Assembly (NCBI RefSeq): GCF_022430545.2
Contig: NZ_CP092488.2
Location: forward strand, 1,240,001 to 1,304,000
DNA: 64,000 bases
Origin: Mycobacterium paraterrae
GTDB lineage: Bacteria > Actinomycetota > Actinomycetes > Mycobacteriales > Mycobacteriaceae
Reading direction: 5' to 3'
Part shown: piece by piece, positions 8,491 through 17,036 of the stretch
Numbering within the stretch: position 1 is the stretch's first letter
How the letters are laid out: every line of letters starts with the position of its first letter
Position numbers and translations under genes: made by a program
The notes under the pieces: model-generated
What the model saw: only the letters and a program-made list of their open reading frames with translations
Databases searched by the model: none
Told to the model about the DNA's origin: nothing

Positions 8491-8979
8491 TCAGGACGCG
8501 GCGGCCAGCGCCTCGTCGAGGATGGTCTCTGCCCTGGCGTCGTCGGTGCTTTCGGCCAGCGCCAACTCGCCCACCAAGATCTGACGAGCCTTGGCCAGCA
8601 TGCGCTTCTCGCCGGCGGACAGGCCCCGTTCCTGATCGCGGCGCCACAGGTCGCGGACGACCTCAGCAACCTTGTTCACGTCGCCGGAAGCGAGCTTTTC
8701 CAGGTTGGCTTTGTAACGGCGGGACCAGTTGGTCGGCTCTTCGGTGTGCGGCGCGCGAAGCACTTGGAACACCTTGTCGAGCCCCTCTTGACCGACCACA
8801 TCGCGGACGCCGACGTACTCTGCGTTATCCGCAGGTACTCGAACTGTCAGGTCTCCTTGCGCCACCTTCAATACGAGGTACTTTCGTTCTTCCCCTTTGA
8901 TGGTTCGAGTTTCAATCGCCTCGATCAACGCAGCACCGTGATGTGGATAGACAACGGTGTCTCCGACCGCAAAATTCAT
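8491..8979 (-). CDS. carD: RNA polymerase-binding transcription factor CarD
   Basis: CarD is an essential global regulator that binds the RNA polymerase beta subunit and stabilises the open complex, notably at rRNA promoters. The 162-aa sequence has the N-terminal RNA polymerase interaction domain (VGDTVVYPHHGAALIEAIE) and the C-terminal helical DNA-binding domain with the conserved Trp (NWSRRYKANLEKLASGD). The ATG giving MNFAVGDTV was chosen over longer frames because it matches known CarD and has an AGGGG Shine-Dalgarno sequence upstream. Confidence 0.96.
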   Translation of the reverse strand: MNFAVGDTVVYPHHGAALIEAIETRTIKGEERKYLVLKVAQGDLTVRVPADNAEYVGVRDVVGQEGLDKVFQVLRAPHTEEPTNWSRRYKANLEKLASGDVNKVAEVVRDLWRRDQERGLSAGEKRMLAKARQILVGELALAESTDDARAETILDEALAAAS

Positions 8980-9005
8980 CAGTTTCGAGCCCCTTTCGTA
9001 GCTCC

Positions 9006-9011
9006 ATGGTA
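9006..9011 (-). promoter_or_regulatory. Candidate carD -10 element
   Basis: TACCAT on the minus strand fits TANNNT and would start a leader of about 20 nt containing the carD Shine-Dalgarno sequence. No convincing -35 is seen. The remainder of the 310-bp gap to lpqE contains a lone TTGACA at 9078-9083 without a matching -10, and a plus-strand TACTGT at 9238-9243 with TTTCAC 17 nt before it that could serve lpqE. Confidence 0.35.
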
Positions 9012-9289
9012 ACACGCCACGCCAACACGTGGGGAACAACGGTGCAGGTCAGGGGCACCGCGCGCGTGGAGAGGGGGTTGACAGACCATGAAATTCGTGC
9101 AACACAGCTGCCGATCCGGCACCAGCTCAGCGTCCTTCACGACGTGCTTTTCGTCTCAGGAAACGTGTGATCGCGCTGCTCTGAGCGCCTGCTCGCGCCA
9201 TCTCCGCCCTCAGCTTTCACCCGCCCGGCCGACCTACTACTGTGCATAGTCGAACCGCAGGCGTCCGAAGGCCGAGCAGGAGGCTTTGA

Positions 9290-9847
9290 GTGAACAGCTT
9301 CGACAACCGTGTCGCGAGATCTCGTCGCTCGGCAAAGCTCGCCTCGCTTGCCGCGGGTGCCGTGATCGGAGCGGTCGCACTCGCCGGCTGCGGGGCCGGC
9401 CAGATCTCGCAGACCGCCATGCAGCAATCCGCTGTCGACGGCAACCAGGCGACTGTCAAGAACGTCGCACTGCGCAACGTGCACATCAGGGCCGTCCAGA
9501 CAGGTGACTACCTGCGCCCGGGGACCAACGTCGACCTCGTCCTGGTCGCCGTCAACCAGTCGCCGGACATCACCGACAAGCTGGTCGGCATCACCACCGA
9601 CATCGGCAAGGTGACGGTGACCGGCGACCCCACCCTGCGCCCGAGTGGCGTCCTGTTCGTCGGCCAGAACGGCCAGTCCAAGAAGGCCGACGACGCGGTC
9701 GAGAGCGGTGACGCTGTCAAGGCGACCATCGCCTTGAGCAAGCCGATCACCAACGGCCCGAACTACAACGTCACGTTCAACTTCGAGAAGGCCGGCAGCG
9801 TCAGCGTCGCGGTGCCCATCTCGGCGCCGGAGGGCGCGAACCTCTAA
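9290..9847 (+). CDS. lpqE: Lipoprotein LpqE
   Basis: This 185-aa predicted lipoprotein has an Arg-rich N-terminus, a hydrophobic segment and the lipobox LAGC (Cys about residue 34). The mature part resembles a small beta-sandwich domain (LRNVHIRAV, VDLVLVAVNQSPD, GPNYNVTFNFEKAG); its function is unknown. The GTG start has a good Shine-Dalgarno sequence (AGGAGG) 7 nt upstream. It matches M. tuberculosis LpqE (Rv3584) in position and sequence as remembered. It is divergent from carD. Confidence 0.9.
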   Translation: MNSFDNRVARSRRSAKLASLAAGAVIGAVALAGCGAGQISQTAMQQSAVDGNQATVKNVALRNVHIRAVQTGDYLRPGTNVDLVLVAVNQSPDITDKLVGITTDIGKVTVTGDPTLRPSGVLFVGQNGQSKKADDAVESGDAVKATIALSKPITNGPNYNVTFNFEKAGSVSVAVPISAPEGANL

Positions 9848-9875
9848 CTTCCGCGGTTTTGTCGCACCCGCCGGA

Positions 9876-9881
9876 TACCTT
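9876..9881 (+). promoter_or_regulatory. Candidate leaderless radA promoter (-10)
   Basis: TACCTT fits TANNNT and is followed by exactly 6 nt and the radA GTG at 9888. No Shine-Dalgarno sequence is present, so the transcript is predicted to begin at the start codon. Confidence 0.45.
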
Positions 9882-9887
9882 CTCGGT

Positions 9888-11318
9888 GTGGCCAAAGCGC
9901 GTTCGCAGTATCGCTGTTCGGAGTGCCGCCATGTCACGGCCAAGTGGGTCGGCCGCTGCCTGGAATGCGGCACCTGGGGCTCGGTCGACGAGGTCACGGT
10001 GCTCAGCGCGGTCCGGGGTGGCGCCCGCGCAGTATTGAGCCCGGCGTCGGCCGCCGTCCCGATCAGCGCGGTCGAGCCAGATGGAACTCGGCACTGCCCC
10101 ACCGGAATCGGCGAACTCGACCGCGTCCTGGGCGGGGGCGTCGTGCCGGGTTCGGTCACGCTGCTCGCCGGCGACCCGGGGGTCGGGAAGTCGACGCTGT
10201 TGCTGAAGGTCGCCCACCAGTGGGCGGTGTCCGGGCGACGCGCCCTGTACGTGTCCGGTGAGGAGTCGCGAGGCCAGATCCGGATGCGCGCCGACCGGAC
10301 CGGATGCAGCGACGACGAGCTCTATCTGGCTGCCGAATCGGATCTGCACGCCGTGCTCGGCCACATCGAGGCGGTGCGGCCGACCCTGGTCGTCGTCGAC
10401 TCGGTGCAGACCATGGCAAGCACCGACACCGACGGCGTGGCCGGCGGCGTCACCCAGGTGCGCGCGGTCACCACCGCGCTAACCGCCGCGGCGAAAACCA
10501 CCGGTGTGCCGCTGATTCTGGTCGGCCACGTGACCAAGGACGGCGCTATCGCGGGGCCTCGCTCACTCGAGCATCTGGTCGACGTGGTGCTGCACTTCGA
10601 AGGCGACCGCAACTCGTTGCTGCGCATGGTTCGCGGCGTGAAGAACCGTTTCGGCGCGGCCGACGAGGTCGGGTGTTTTCTGTTGCAGGACAGTGGGATC
10701 GAAGGAGTCACCGATCCTTCGGGCCTCTTCCTTGATCAGCGACCCCAGCCAGTGGCGGGCACCGCGATCACAGTGACGCTCGACGGCAAGCGGCCCCTGG
10801 TGGGCGAAATCCAGGCGCTGCTCGCGACACCGACTGGCGGCTCACCGCGACGGGCGGTCAGCGGAATAGACCACTCGCGGGCGGCCATGATCGCCGCGGT
10901 GCTGGAGAAGCACGCCCGCCTCAAGATCGCCGTCAACGACGTGTACCTGTCGACCGTCGGCGGTATGCGGCTGACCGACCCGTCGTCGGATCTGGCGGTC
11001 GCGGTCGCGCTGGCGTCGGCCTACGCCAACCTGCCGTTGCCGGCGACCGCGGTGATCATCGGCGAAGTCGGGCTGGCCGGTGACCTGCGCCGGGTCAGCG
11101 GCATGGAACGCCGGCTGGCCGAAGCCGCCCGTCAGGGCTTCACCACCGCGCTGATCCCGTCGGGAAGCGGGGCGGTGCCGCCCGGCCTGACGACCCTGCA
11201 GGCGCCGCACATCGGGGCGGCGTTGGAGCACGTCCTCAACATCGCCGAGCGTCGCGAGAAGCCCCCAGCGGCCCCTTATCCACTAGATGCGACGCGGACA
11301 GCGCACAATAAGTGGTGA
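9888..11318 (+). CDS. radA: DNA repair protein RadA (Sms)
   Basis: This 476-aa RecA-like ATPase takes part in processing of recombination intermediates. It has the N-terminal four-Cys zinc finger (RCSEC and RCLECGTWG), Walker A GDPGVGKSTLL, the RadA-specific KNRFGAADEVG motif, and a C-terminal Lon-protease-like domain (DLAVAVALASAYANLPLP, GEVGLAGDLRRV). The GTG start is 6 nt after a TACCTT element. Its TGA overlaps the disA ATG by 1 nt, so the two are coupled; in other bacteria RadA is known to act with DisA. Confidence 0.95.
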   Translation: MAKARSQYRCSECRHVTAKWVGRCLECGTWGSVDEVTVLSAVRGGARAVLSPASAAVPISAVEPDGTRHCPTGIGELDRVLGGGVVPGSVTLLAGDPGVGKSTLLLKVAHQWAVSGRRALYVSGEESRGQIRMRADRTGCSDDELYLAAESDLHAVLGHIEAVRPTLVVVDSVQTMASTDTDGVAGGVTQVRAVTTALTAAAKTTGVPLILVGHVTKDGAIAGPRSLEHLVDVVLHFEGDRNSLLRMVRGVKNRFGAADEVGCFLLQDSGIEGVTDPSGLFLDQRPQPVAGTAITVTLDGKRPLVGEIQALLATPTGGSPRRAVSGIDHSRAAMIAAVLEKHARLKIAVNDVYLSTVGGMRLTDPSSDLAVAVALASAYANLPLPATAVIIGEVGLAGDLRRVSGMERRLAEAARQGFTTALIPSGSGAVPPGLTTLQAPHIGAALEHVLNIAERREKPPAAPYPLDATRTAHNKW

Positions 11319-12430
11319 TGACGGTCGGCAACCCCATGACGAACGGCTCGGCGCCGCAGCAACGTCCCACCCTGCGTGAGGCGGTTGCGCGGCTGGCGCC
11401 GGGTACCGCGCTGCGCGACGGCCTGGAGCGCATCCTGCGCGGACGGACCGGCGCCTTGATTGTGCTGGGCTACGACGACAGCGTGGAGGCGATCTGCGAC
11501 GGCGGGTTCTCGCTCGACGTCAGATACGCGCCGACCCGGTTGCGGGAGCTGTGCAAGATGGACGGTGCCGTGGTGTTGTCCACCGACGGCAGCCGAATTC
11601 TGCGGGCCAACGTGCAATTGGTGCCCGACCCGTCGATCCCCACCGACGAATCCGGGACCCGGCATCGCTCGGCTGAGCGAGCGGCGACCCAGGTCGGCTA
11701 TCCGGTGATTTCGGTCAGCCATTCGATGAGCATCGTGACCGTGTACCTGAGCGGCGAGCGGCACGTGCTCGCCGACTCGTCGACCATCCTGTCGCGGGCC
11801 AACCAGGCGATCGCCACGCTGGAGCGCTACAAAGCCCGCCTCGACGAGGTCAGCCGGCAGCTGTCACGGGCTGAGATCGAAGACTTCGTCACGCTGCGTG
11901 ACGTGATGACGGTGGTGCAGCGGCTCGAGCTGGTGCGCCGCATCGGCGTCGAGCTCGACTACGAGGTCGTCGAACTCGGTACCGACGGCCGACAGCTGCG
12001 CCTGCAGCTCGAGGAACTGCTCGGCGGCAACGAGGCATCCCGCGAGCTGGTCGTGCGCGACTACCACGCCAACCCCGAGCCGCTGTCGAAGGAAGAGGTC
12101 GCCGCCACGCTAGACGAGCTGGATGCGATGTCGGACGCCGAACTGCTCGACTTCACAACGATGGCAAGGGTTTTCGGCTACCCACCAACTGCCGAGGCGC
12201 AGGATTCGGCGGTGAGCTCGCGGGGCTACCGGGCGATGTCGGAGATTCCACGCTTGCAGTTCGCCCACGCCGACCGTCTGGTCCGCGAATTCGGCTCATT
12301 GCAGGGACTTCTGGCGGCCAGCGCAGGCGACCTGGAAGCCGTCGAGGGCATCGGCGAGATCTGGGCTCGCCACGTGCGAGAAGGTCTGTCGCAGTTGGCC
12401 GAATCGACGATCGGCGATCCCGCGCTCTAG
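11318..12430 (+). CDS. disA: DNA integrity scanning diadenylate cyclase DisA
   Basis: This 370-aa enzyme makes c-di-AMP from two ATP. The N-terminal DAC domain has the DGA motif (KMDGAVVLSTDGSR) and the RHR motif (SGTRHRSAERAA); a helical spine follows (residues about 150-300) and the C-terminal helix-hairpin-helix DNA-binding domain ends with GDLEAVEGIGEIWARHV. The ATG overlapping the radA stop (TGATG) was chosen. GTG codons 3 and 6 nt upstream and an ATG 18 nt downstream are alternatives. It matches M. tuberculosis Rv3586 closely. Confidence 0.95.
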   Translation: MTVGNPMTNGSAPQQRPTLREAVARLAPGTALRDGLERILRGRTGALIVLGYDDSVEAICDGGFSLDVRYAPTRLRELCKMDGAVVLSTDGSRILRANVQLVPDPSIPTDESGTRHRSAERAATQVGYPVISVSHSMSIVTVYLSGERHVLADSSTILSRANQAIATLERYKARLDEVSRQLSRAEIEDFVTLRDVMTVVQRLELVRRIGVELDYEVVELGTDGRQLRLQLEELLGGNEASRELVVRDYHANPEPLSKEEVAATLDELDAMSDAELLDFTTMARVFGYPPTAEAQDSAVSSRGYRAMSEIPRLQFAHADRLVREFGSLQGLLAASAGDLEAVEGIGEIWARHVREGLSQLAESTIGDPAL

Positions 12431-12447
12431 CGGAGTACAGCTAGACG

Positions 12448-13233
12448 TCAGCCACCCGGGGCGGGCGCCGGGCCAGGCAGTGGCCCACCTGCCGGAGCTC
12501 CCGGCGGCGGCGGGGGCGGAGCGGCTCCCGGAGGTAGCGGCGGGGCCATGATGAACGGAACGGCGAGCGAGCGAAGGTTGCCCAACTGGACGACCAGGTT
12601 GTAGGTCCCTGGACCGATCGCCGGCCTCGGCAGCGGGCAATGCGGAGCTGAGCCCATGCCTGTCCAGGTGACGGCAGTGGTGACCTGCTCACCGGGGGCG
12701 AACATCTTGACCAGTGTCTCGTTAGACGGCGCGCAGTCCAGATTCGACCAGAGCCGCTTGTTGTCCAGCGAGTAGACGTAGGCGGCCAGCACAGCGGCCC
12801 CGACATCCCGCTTGCACGCCACCAGGCCGATGTTGGTGACGACCATGACGAACTTCGGCTGATCGCCGATCGCGTATTGCGGGGCATTGGTCAGGCCTTT
12901 GACCGCCAGCGTCGAGTCCGGGCAATCGTCGCCGGCGTTGAGCACGGGCGGCGGCAGCACAGCGGCCGTCGGCGTCACAGGCGGCTGGCCGGCGTCGTCG
13001 CCCGGAGCCGGCGGCTCGACCTGCGTTTTCACTTCGGGGTTCGCGCCCTGCGCGTTCTGCGTCGGCTTCTTGGCGGCGCTGTTCGAGGTGTTCGCGCCGG
13101 AGTTGCCACCCGCAACGGCGACGATGATCGCGACGACGATGGCGATGACCACGACCGCGACGCCGATCGCCAATCCCCGGCGTCGCCAGTAGATCTCCGG
13201 CGGCAGCGGGCCTCGCGGTTCCAGATCCAGCAC
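12448..13233 (-). CDS. Membrane-anchored Pro-rich protein (Rv3587c-like)
   Basis: This 261-aa protein has a short cytoplasmic N-terminus, one strongly hydrophobic segment (about residues 19-42, VVVIAIVVAIIVAVA), an Asn/Ser/Pro-rich linker and an extracellular beta-rich domain with paired Cys (GDDCPDSTL and GLVACKRDVG), ending in a Pro/Gly/Ala-rich tail of about 40 residues. Its position and layout match M. tuberculosis Rv3587c. Function is unknown. The GTG giving MLDLEPRGP was preferred to the longer frame because TACCGT lies exactly 6 nt before it. It is convergent with disA. Confidence 0.8.
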   Translation of the reverse strand: MLDLEPRGPLPPEIYWRRRGLAIGVAVVVIAIVVAIIVAVAGGNSGANTSNSAAKKPTQNAQGANPEVKTQVEPPAPGDDAGQPPVTPTAAVLPPPVLNAGDDCPDSTLAVKGLTNAPQYAIGDQPKFVMVVTNIGLVACKRDVGAAVLAAYVYSLDNKRLWSNLDCAPSNETLVKMFAPGEQVTTAVTWTGMGSAPHCPLPRPAIGPGTYNLVVQLGNLRSLAVPFIMAPPLPPGAAPPPPPPGAPAGGPLPGPAPAPGG

Positions 13234-13239
13234 GTTTCC

Positions 13240-13245
13240 ACGGTA
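13240..13245 (-). promoter_or_regulatory. Candidate leaderless promoter of the Rv3587c-like gene
   Basis: TACCGT on the minus strand, then 6 nt, then GTG at 13233. It lacks a Shine-Dalgarno sequence and decides the start chosen for the downstream gene. Confidence 0.45.
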
Positions 13246-13409
13246 AGGGCAGGTCACACCGACGGCCCCGACCCAACCCGGCGTGTCGCCCAGTTAACTG
13301 ATACCGAGTTGTGACGTTGTCCCGCCCCGAGGCCCGGACGAACGAGGTTCGGCCAGGCAAAGTCAGGCAACTGCCCAACAGGACGCTTAACTTCGGATAA
13401 GAAGATCCT

Positions 13410-14378
13410 ATGAACGGATACCGGTTGTTCGGAGGAATTGCCGCCGTCGGCTTCATGACCGGCCTCGCCGGCGTGTGGACGAGTCAGGCAGCCCACGCCG
13501 ACGAGACGTTGCTCGGCCCGCTGGCGGCCAGCGACACCGCGATCATTCTGGGCGGCACCACCGAGCCGACGCCCTCGACCGCCTTCGCGCAGACCGTCGA
13601 GAATCTGTACCTGAACCCGCTCGGCTTCGACGGTGGCGCGACGTCTTCAACGGTCTGCGACATGATCGCGACCGACCCCTGTGCCGCCCCGCTGCAGGTC
13701 CTGACCACACCGGAACTAATCCAGCAGGGTCCGAGCAGTCTCACCGCAGCCGACGACATCGTTCTCGCCGTCAAGAACGAATACGAAGTCGGCGCCTTCA
13801 GCGCCGAGCACCCGCTGACGATATTCGGCTACTCGCAGAGCGCGACCGCGGAGTCGATCGCGATGACTCAACTGCAGGCCGACGGAATCCCGACGGACGA
13901 CCTGCATTTCGTATTCATCGGCGACCCGTCGCTCGCCGACACCGGGATCTGGCCGAACCTGGTCGCCGACCTGGACGGGCTTTTCGGCACCCAGCTGACC
14001 AACACCTTGCTCACAGACCTCGGCATGGACGGCGTCCTGGGCAACGTGACAGCCAATGACCTGTACCCGACGACGATCTACACGTTGGCCGGCGACGGGG
14101 TTGCCGACTTCCAGCCGGACTTCGAGCAGGGTGGTCTGCTGAACCCGCTGTGGAACCTGTTCACCACCCATGTCGAGTACCTCGGCTTGACGCCGGAGGA
14201 GGTCGCAGACGCGACCACCATGACCGACAACCTTCTGACCTACGTGAACATCTCCGACGCCGGCATCAACAACGCCGAGGCCTGGCTGACGGCGGTGTTC
14301 GAGGGTGGCGCCGCCAACAGCGGCCTGCTGGAGAGCCTCGTCAACTCGTTGGAGTTCTACCTCACCAACACGTTCTAG
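13410..14378 (+). CDS. Secreted PE-PPE domain alpha/beta hydrolase
   Basis: This 322-aa exported protein has a signal peptide (hydrophobic residues 6-22, cleavage near AAHADE) followed directly by a PE-PPE domain, the serine alpha/beta hydrolase usually found behind PE or PPE modules. The nucleophile motif is GYSQSA (Ser142). Candidates for the other catalytic residues are the Asp in LAGDGVAD and the His in FTTHVEYLG. Some PE-PPE proteins have esterase activity, and one remembered family member acts in trehalose polyphleate assembly. No PE or PPE module is attached. I do not recall a gene here in M. tuberculosis. The end lies 4 bp from convergent canB. Confidence 0.82.
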   Translation: MNGYRLFGGIAAVGFMTGLAGVWTSQAAHADETLLGPLAASDTAIILGGTTEPTPSTAFAQTVENLYLNPLGFDGGATSSTVCDMIATDPCAAPLQVLTTPELIQQGPSSLTAADDIVLAVKNEYEVGAFSAEHPLTIFGYSQSATAESIAMTQLQADGIPTDDLHFVFIGDPSLADTGIWPNLVADLDGLFGTQLTNTLLTDLGMDGVLGNVTANDLYPTTIYTLAGDGVADFQPDFEQGGLLNPLWNLFTTHVEYLGLTPEEVADATTMTDNLLTYVNISDAGINNAEAWLTAVFEGGAANSGLLESLVNSLEFYLTNTF

Positions 14379-14382
14379 GAGA

Positions 14383-15012
14383 TCAGGCGTCGACCTTGTC
14401 GCCGACGTCACCGATGATGTTGCGGATGACCACCCGGCCGTCGGCCAGGTGGTAAGTGGCGCCGACGATCGCCAAGTCGCCGGCGGCCACCGCCGCGGCG
14501 ATGGCCGATGAACGCTCGACGAGCTGGTTGCCGGTCTCCACCACATGCCGCGCCTCGAACTCGTCGGCACGACTGAGGCCCTCGCGGCGACCCAGCAAGA
14601 TCGACGGGGTCACGCGCTCGACCAGGTCGCGCACGTAACCGCCGGGCAGCGTGCCTTCGTCGAGCGCGGCCAGCGTCGCCTTGACGGCGCCGCAACTGTC
14701 GTGCCCGAGGATCACGATCACCGAGACACCCAGTGCACCGACAGCGAACTCCAGCGATCCCAGCACCGACGAGTCGATCACGTGGCCGGCCGTCCGAACC
14801 ACGAACATGTCGCCCAGACCCTGGTCGAAGATGAGCTCGGCGGCAACCCGACTGTCACCACAGCCGAACAGCGCCGTCGTCGGCTTCTGGCCTTTGGCCA
14901 GGCTGGCGCGGTGCTGGATGCTTTGGCTCGGGTGTTGGGGCTCGCCTGCGACGAAGCGCTCGTTACCCTCTCTGAGTGCTTTCCACGCAGTTACTGGATC
15001 GGTATTCGGCAT
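14383..15012 (-). CDS. canB: Beta-class carbonic anhydrase
   Basis: This 209-aa zinc enzyme interconverts CO2 and bicarbonate. The expected ligands are visible: Cys and Asp in LFGCGDSRVAAE, and His and Cys in ILGHDSCGAVKA. The ATG giving MPNTDPVTAWKALREGNERF matches M. tuberculosis Rv3588c; an ATG 9 nt upstream is possible, and the frame stays open much further without similarity. Its start is only 25 bp from the divergent mutY start, so the promoters must overlap the neighbouring coding sequences. Confidence 0.93.
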   Translation of the reverse strand: MPNTDPVTAWKALREGNERFVAGEPQHPSQSIQHRASLAKGQKPTTALFGCGDSRVAAELIFDQGLGDMFVVRTAGHVIDSSVLGSLEFAVGALGVSVIVILGHDSCGAVKATLAALDEGTLPGGYVRDLVERVTPSILLGRREGLSRADEFEARHVVETGNQLVERSSAIAAAVAAGDLAIVGATYHLADGRVVIRNIIGDVGDKVDA

Positions 15013-15037
15013 GGCGCTCATTGTGCCGTAGTCGGCC

Positions 15038-15919
15038 ATGACCCTCGCGATAACGCATAGTGAACTCTTGGACTGGTATGACCGGTCGAAGCGCGATCTA
15101 CCTTGGCGGCATCCCGACGTGACCCCATGGCAGATCATGGTGAGCGAATTCATGCTGCAGCAAACTCCGGTGTCCCGGGTCGAGCCGATCTGGCGTGACT
15201 GGATCGCGCGGTGGCCGACTCCGTCCGCGACGGCGGCAGCCGGCCCCGGTGAGATCGTGCGCGCCTGGGGCAAATTGGGATATCCGCGCCGCGCGAAGCG
15301 TCTGCACGAGTGCGCGGTCGTCATCGCTCGCGATCACGGCGACGTCGTTCCCGACGACGTCGAGGTGCTGTTGACGCTGCCCGGTGTCGGAAGCTACACC
15401 GCCCGCGCGATCGCGTGCTTCGCCTACCAGCAGTCGGTACCGGTGGTCGACACCAACGTGCGCCGGGTGGTGGCCCGGCTAGTGCACGGGAAGGCCGACT
15501 CCGGGCCGGCCTCAGCCACCCGCGACCACGCGGACGTGTCGGCACTGCTACCGGAAGATGCCACGGCACACACGTTTTCGGCGGCGCTGATGGAATTGGG
15601 CGCGACGGTGTGCACGGCACGGACGCCGAAGTGCGGCGTGTGTCCGCTCAGCGTATGCCGGTGGCGGGAAGCGGGCTTTCCACCGTCGGACGGCCCGGCT
15701 CGTCGAGCGCAGACCTATGCGGGAACCGACCGGCAGGTGCGGGGACGGCTGCTGGACGTGTTGCGCGGCAACGACTTACCGGTGACCCGCGACCAGCTCG
15801 ACATCGTCTGGCTCCGCGACACCGCGCAGCGCGACCGGGCGCTGGAGTCGCTGCTGGCTGACGGCCTGGTGGCTAAGACCAGCGACGGACGATTCGCCCT
15901 GTCCGGCGAAGAGAACTAG
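15038..15919 (+). CDS. mutY: A/G-specific adenine DNA glycosylase MutY
   Basis: This 293-aa base-excision enzyme removes adenine opposite 8-oxoguanine. It has the catalytic Glu in SEFMLQQTPVSRV, the helix-hairpin-helix LPGVGSYTARAIACFA, the catalytic Asp in PVVDTNVRRVVARL and the four-Cys iron-sulfur cluster loop CTARTPKCGVCPLSVC. The protein is shorter than E. coli MutY at the C-terminus, as usual in mycobacteria. The stop overlaps by 4 bp the end of the convergent hydrolase gene. Confidence 0.95.
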   Translation: MTLAITHSELLDWYDRSKRDLPWRHPDVTPWQIMVSEFMLQQTPVSRVEPIWRDWIARWPTPSATAAAGPGEIVRAWGKLGYPRRAKRLHECAVVIARDHGDVVPDDVEVLLTLPGVGSYTARAIACFAYQQSVPVVDTNVRRVVARLVHGKADSGPASATRDHADVSALLPEDATAHTFSAALMELGATVCTARTPKCGVCPLSVCRWREAGFPPSDGPARRAQTYAGTDRQVRGRLLDVLRGNDLPVTRDQLDIVWLRDTAQRDRALESLLADGLVAKTSDGRFALSGEEN

Positions 15920-16668
15920 GCCAAAAACGCCTCGACCGCACGCCGGTATGCCTGCGGCGCGTCGTCGTGCACCAGATGGCCGGCGTCTGGAACTCGTAGA
16001 TACGTTGTGCGGTAACCGCTTTGGTGCATCGCGTACATCTGGCCCGCCGGCGCCACAGAATTGCCGGCTTCGATGAGCAGGGCCGGCACACGCACCGCCT
16101 GCCACTGCGACCAGTAGTCGCGGGTGCCCCATTCGGCCGCGATCTCGATCCACCGGGACATCTGGCCGTGCAGCCGCCATCCGGTTTCGGTCCGGTCGAA
16201 GGCTTCCAGGAAGTACCGGCCGGCGACATCACCGAACTCCGCGATGACCCGGTCGGCGGAATCGAATTCGACCGGCAGGCTGCGCAGCCACGGCTCCCAC
16301 GGCCCGGTGGTCCGGCCGCAGAAGTCCGGCGCCATGTCCTCGATGACCAACGACGACACCAGATCGGGTCGCTCGGCGGCCAGACACCACGAGTGCAGGC
16401 CGCCCATCGAGTGGCCGACCAGTCGGGCCGGGCGACCGAGCGTGGCGACGGCGTCGCCGAGGTCCGCCACGAAGCGTTCCGTGCTGACCGGGAACGGGTC
16501 GTCGACCTGGCGGCCGCGGTGCCAGGGTGCGTCGTAGGTGTAGACGGCGCCTAACTCAGCCAGCCAAGGCAGTTGGCGCGACCAGGTGCTCCCGCGACCC
16601 ATGAGCCCGTGCACCAACACGACCGGCTCACCGTGCCCACCACGATGCGTCAGCAGATCAGCGGCCAT
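15916..16668 (-). CDS. Alpha/beta hydrolase (Rv3591c-like)
   Basis: This 250-aa soluble alpha/beta hydrolase has the oxyanion region VLVHGLMGRGSTW, the nucleophile elbow GHSMGGLHSW, a likely acid in LLIEAGNSVA and the catalytic His in PDAGHLVHDDAP. Substrate is unknown; an esterase or lactonase activity is plausible. It is convergent with mutY and divergent from mhuD, with 56 bp between the starts. No signal peptide is visible. Confidence 0.85.
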   Translation of the reverse strand: MAADLLTHRGGHGEPVVLVHGLMGRGSTWSRQLPWLAELGAVYTYDAPWHRGRQVDDPFPVSTERFVADLGDAVATLGRPARLVGHSMGGLHSWCLAAERPDLVSSLVIEDMAPDFCGRTTGPWEPWLRSLPVEFDSADRVIAEFGDVAGRYFLEAFDRTETGWRLHGQMSRWIEIAAEWGTRDYWSQWQAVRVPALLIEAGNSVAPAGQMYAMHQSGYRTTYLRVPDAGHLVHDDAPQAYRRAVEAFLA

Positions 16669-16712
16669 GAAGACTATCTTTGCGCGCTTTGGGCCGCGAT
16701 TGGCCCGCGCGG

Positions 16713-16718
16713 TAGCCT
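16713..16718 (+). promoter_or_regulatory. Candidate leaderless mhuD promoter (-10)
   Basis: TAGCCT fits TANNNT and is followed by exactly 6 nt and the mhuD ATG; no Shine-Dalgarno sequence is present. The 56-bp gap shows no obvious iron- or heme-regulator palindrome by eye. Confidence 0.42.
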
Positions 16719-16724
16719 TGCGCC

Positions 16725-17036
16725 ATGCCAGTGGTGAAAATCAACGCCATCGAGGTGCCCGCGGATGCAGGCCCCGAACTCGAGAAGCGGTTCGCCCATC
16801 GCGCGCACGCAGTCGAGAACTCGCCGGGTTTCCTCGGTTTCCAGCTGCTCCGCCCCGTCAAGGGCGAAGACCGATACTTCGTGGTGACGCAGTGGGAGTC
16901 CGAAGAAGCCTTCCAGGCCTGGGCGACCGGCCCGGCCATCGAGGCGCACGCCGGTCAGCGGCAGAATCCGGTAGCTACCGGCGCGTCCCTGCTGGAGTTC
17001 GAGGTTGTGTTGGACGTTGCCGGATCAGGCCAGTAA
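16725..17036 (+). CDS. mhuD: Heme-degrading monooxygenase MhuD
   Basis: This 103-aa ABM-fold enzyme opens heme with oxygen and releases iron, giving mycobilin in M. tuberculosis. The heme-site residues known from the family are all present: Asn7, Trp66 and His75. The length is normal for MhuD (Rv3592). It likely overlaps the start of lpqF, so the two may be co-transcribed. It would supply iron from host heme. Confidence 0.95.
   Translation: MPVVKINAIEVPADAGPELEKRFAHRAHAVENSPGFLGFQLLRPVKGEDRYFVVTQWESEEAFQAWATGPAIEAHAGQRQNPVATGASLLEFEVVLDVAGSGQ

Noticed and set aside
9078..9083. TTGACA as a -35 box for lpqE or carD
   Set aside because: No -10-like hexamer lies 16-18 nt downstream on the plus strand, and the distance to lpqE is over 200 bp.
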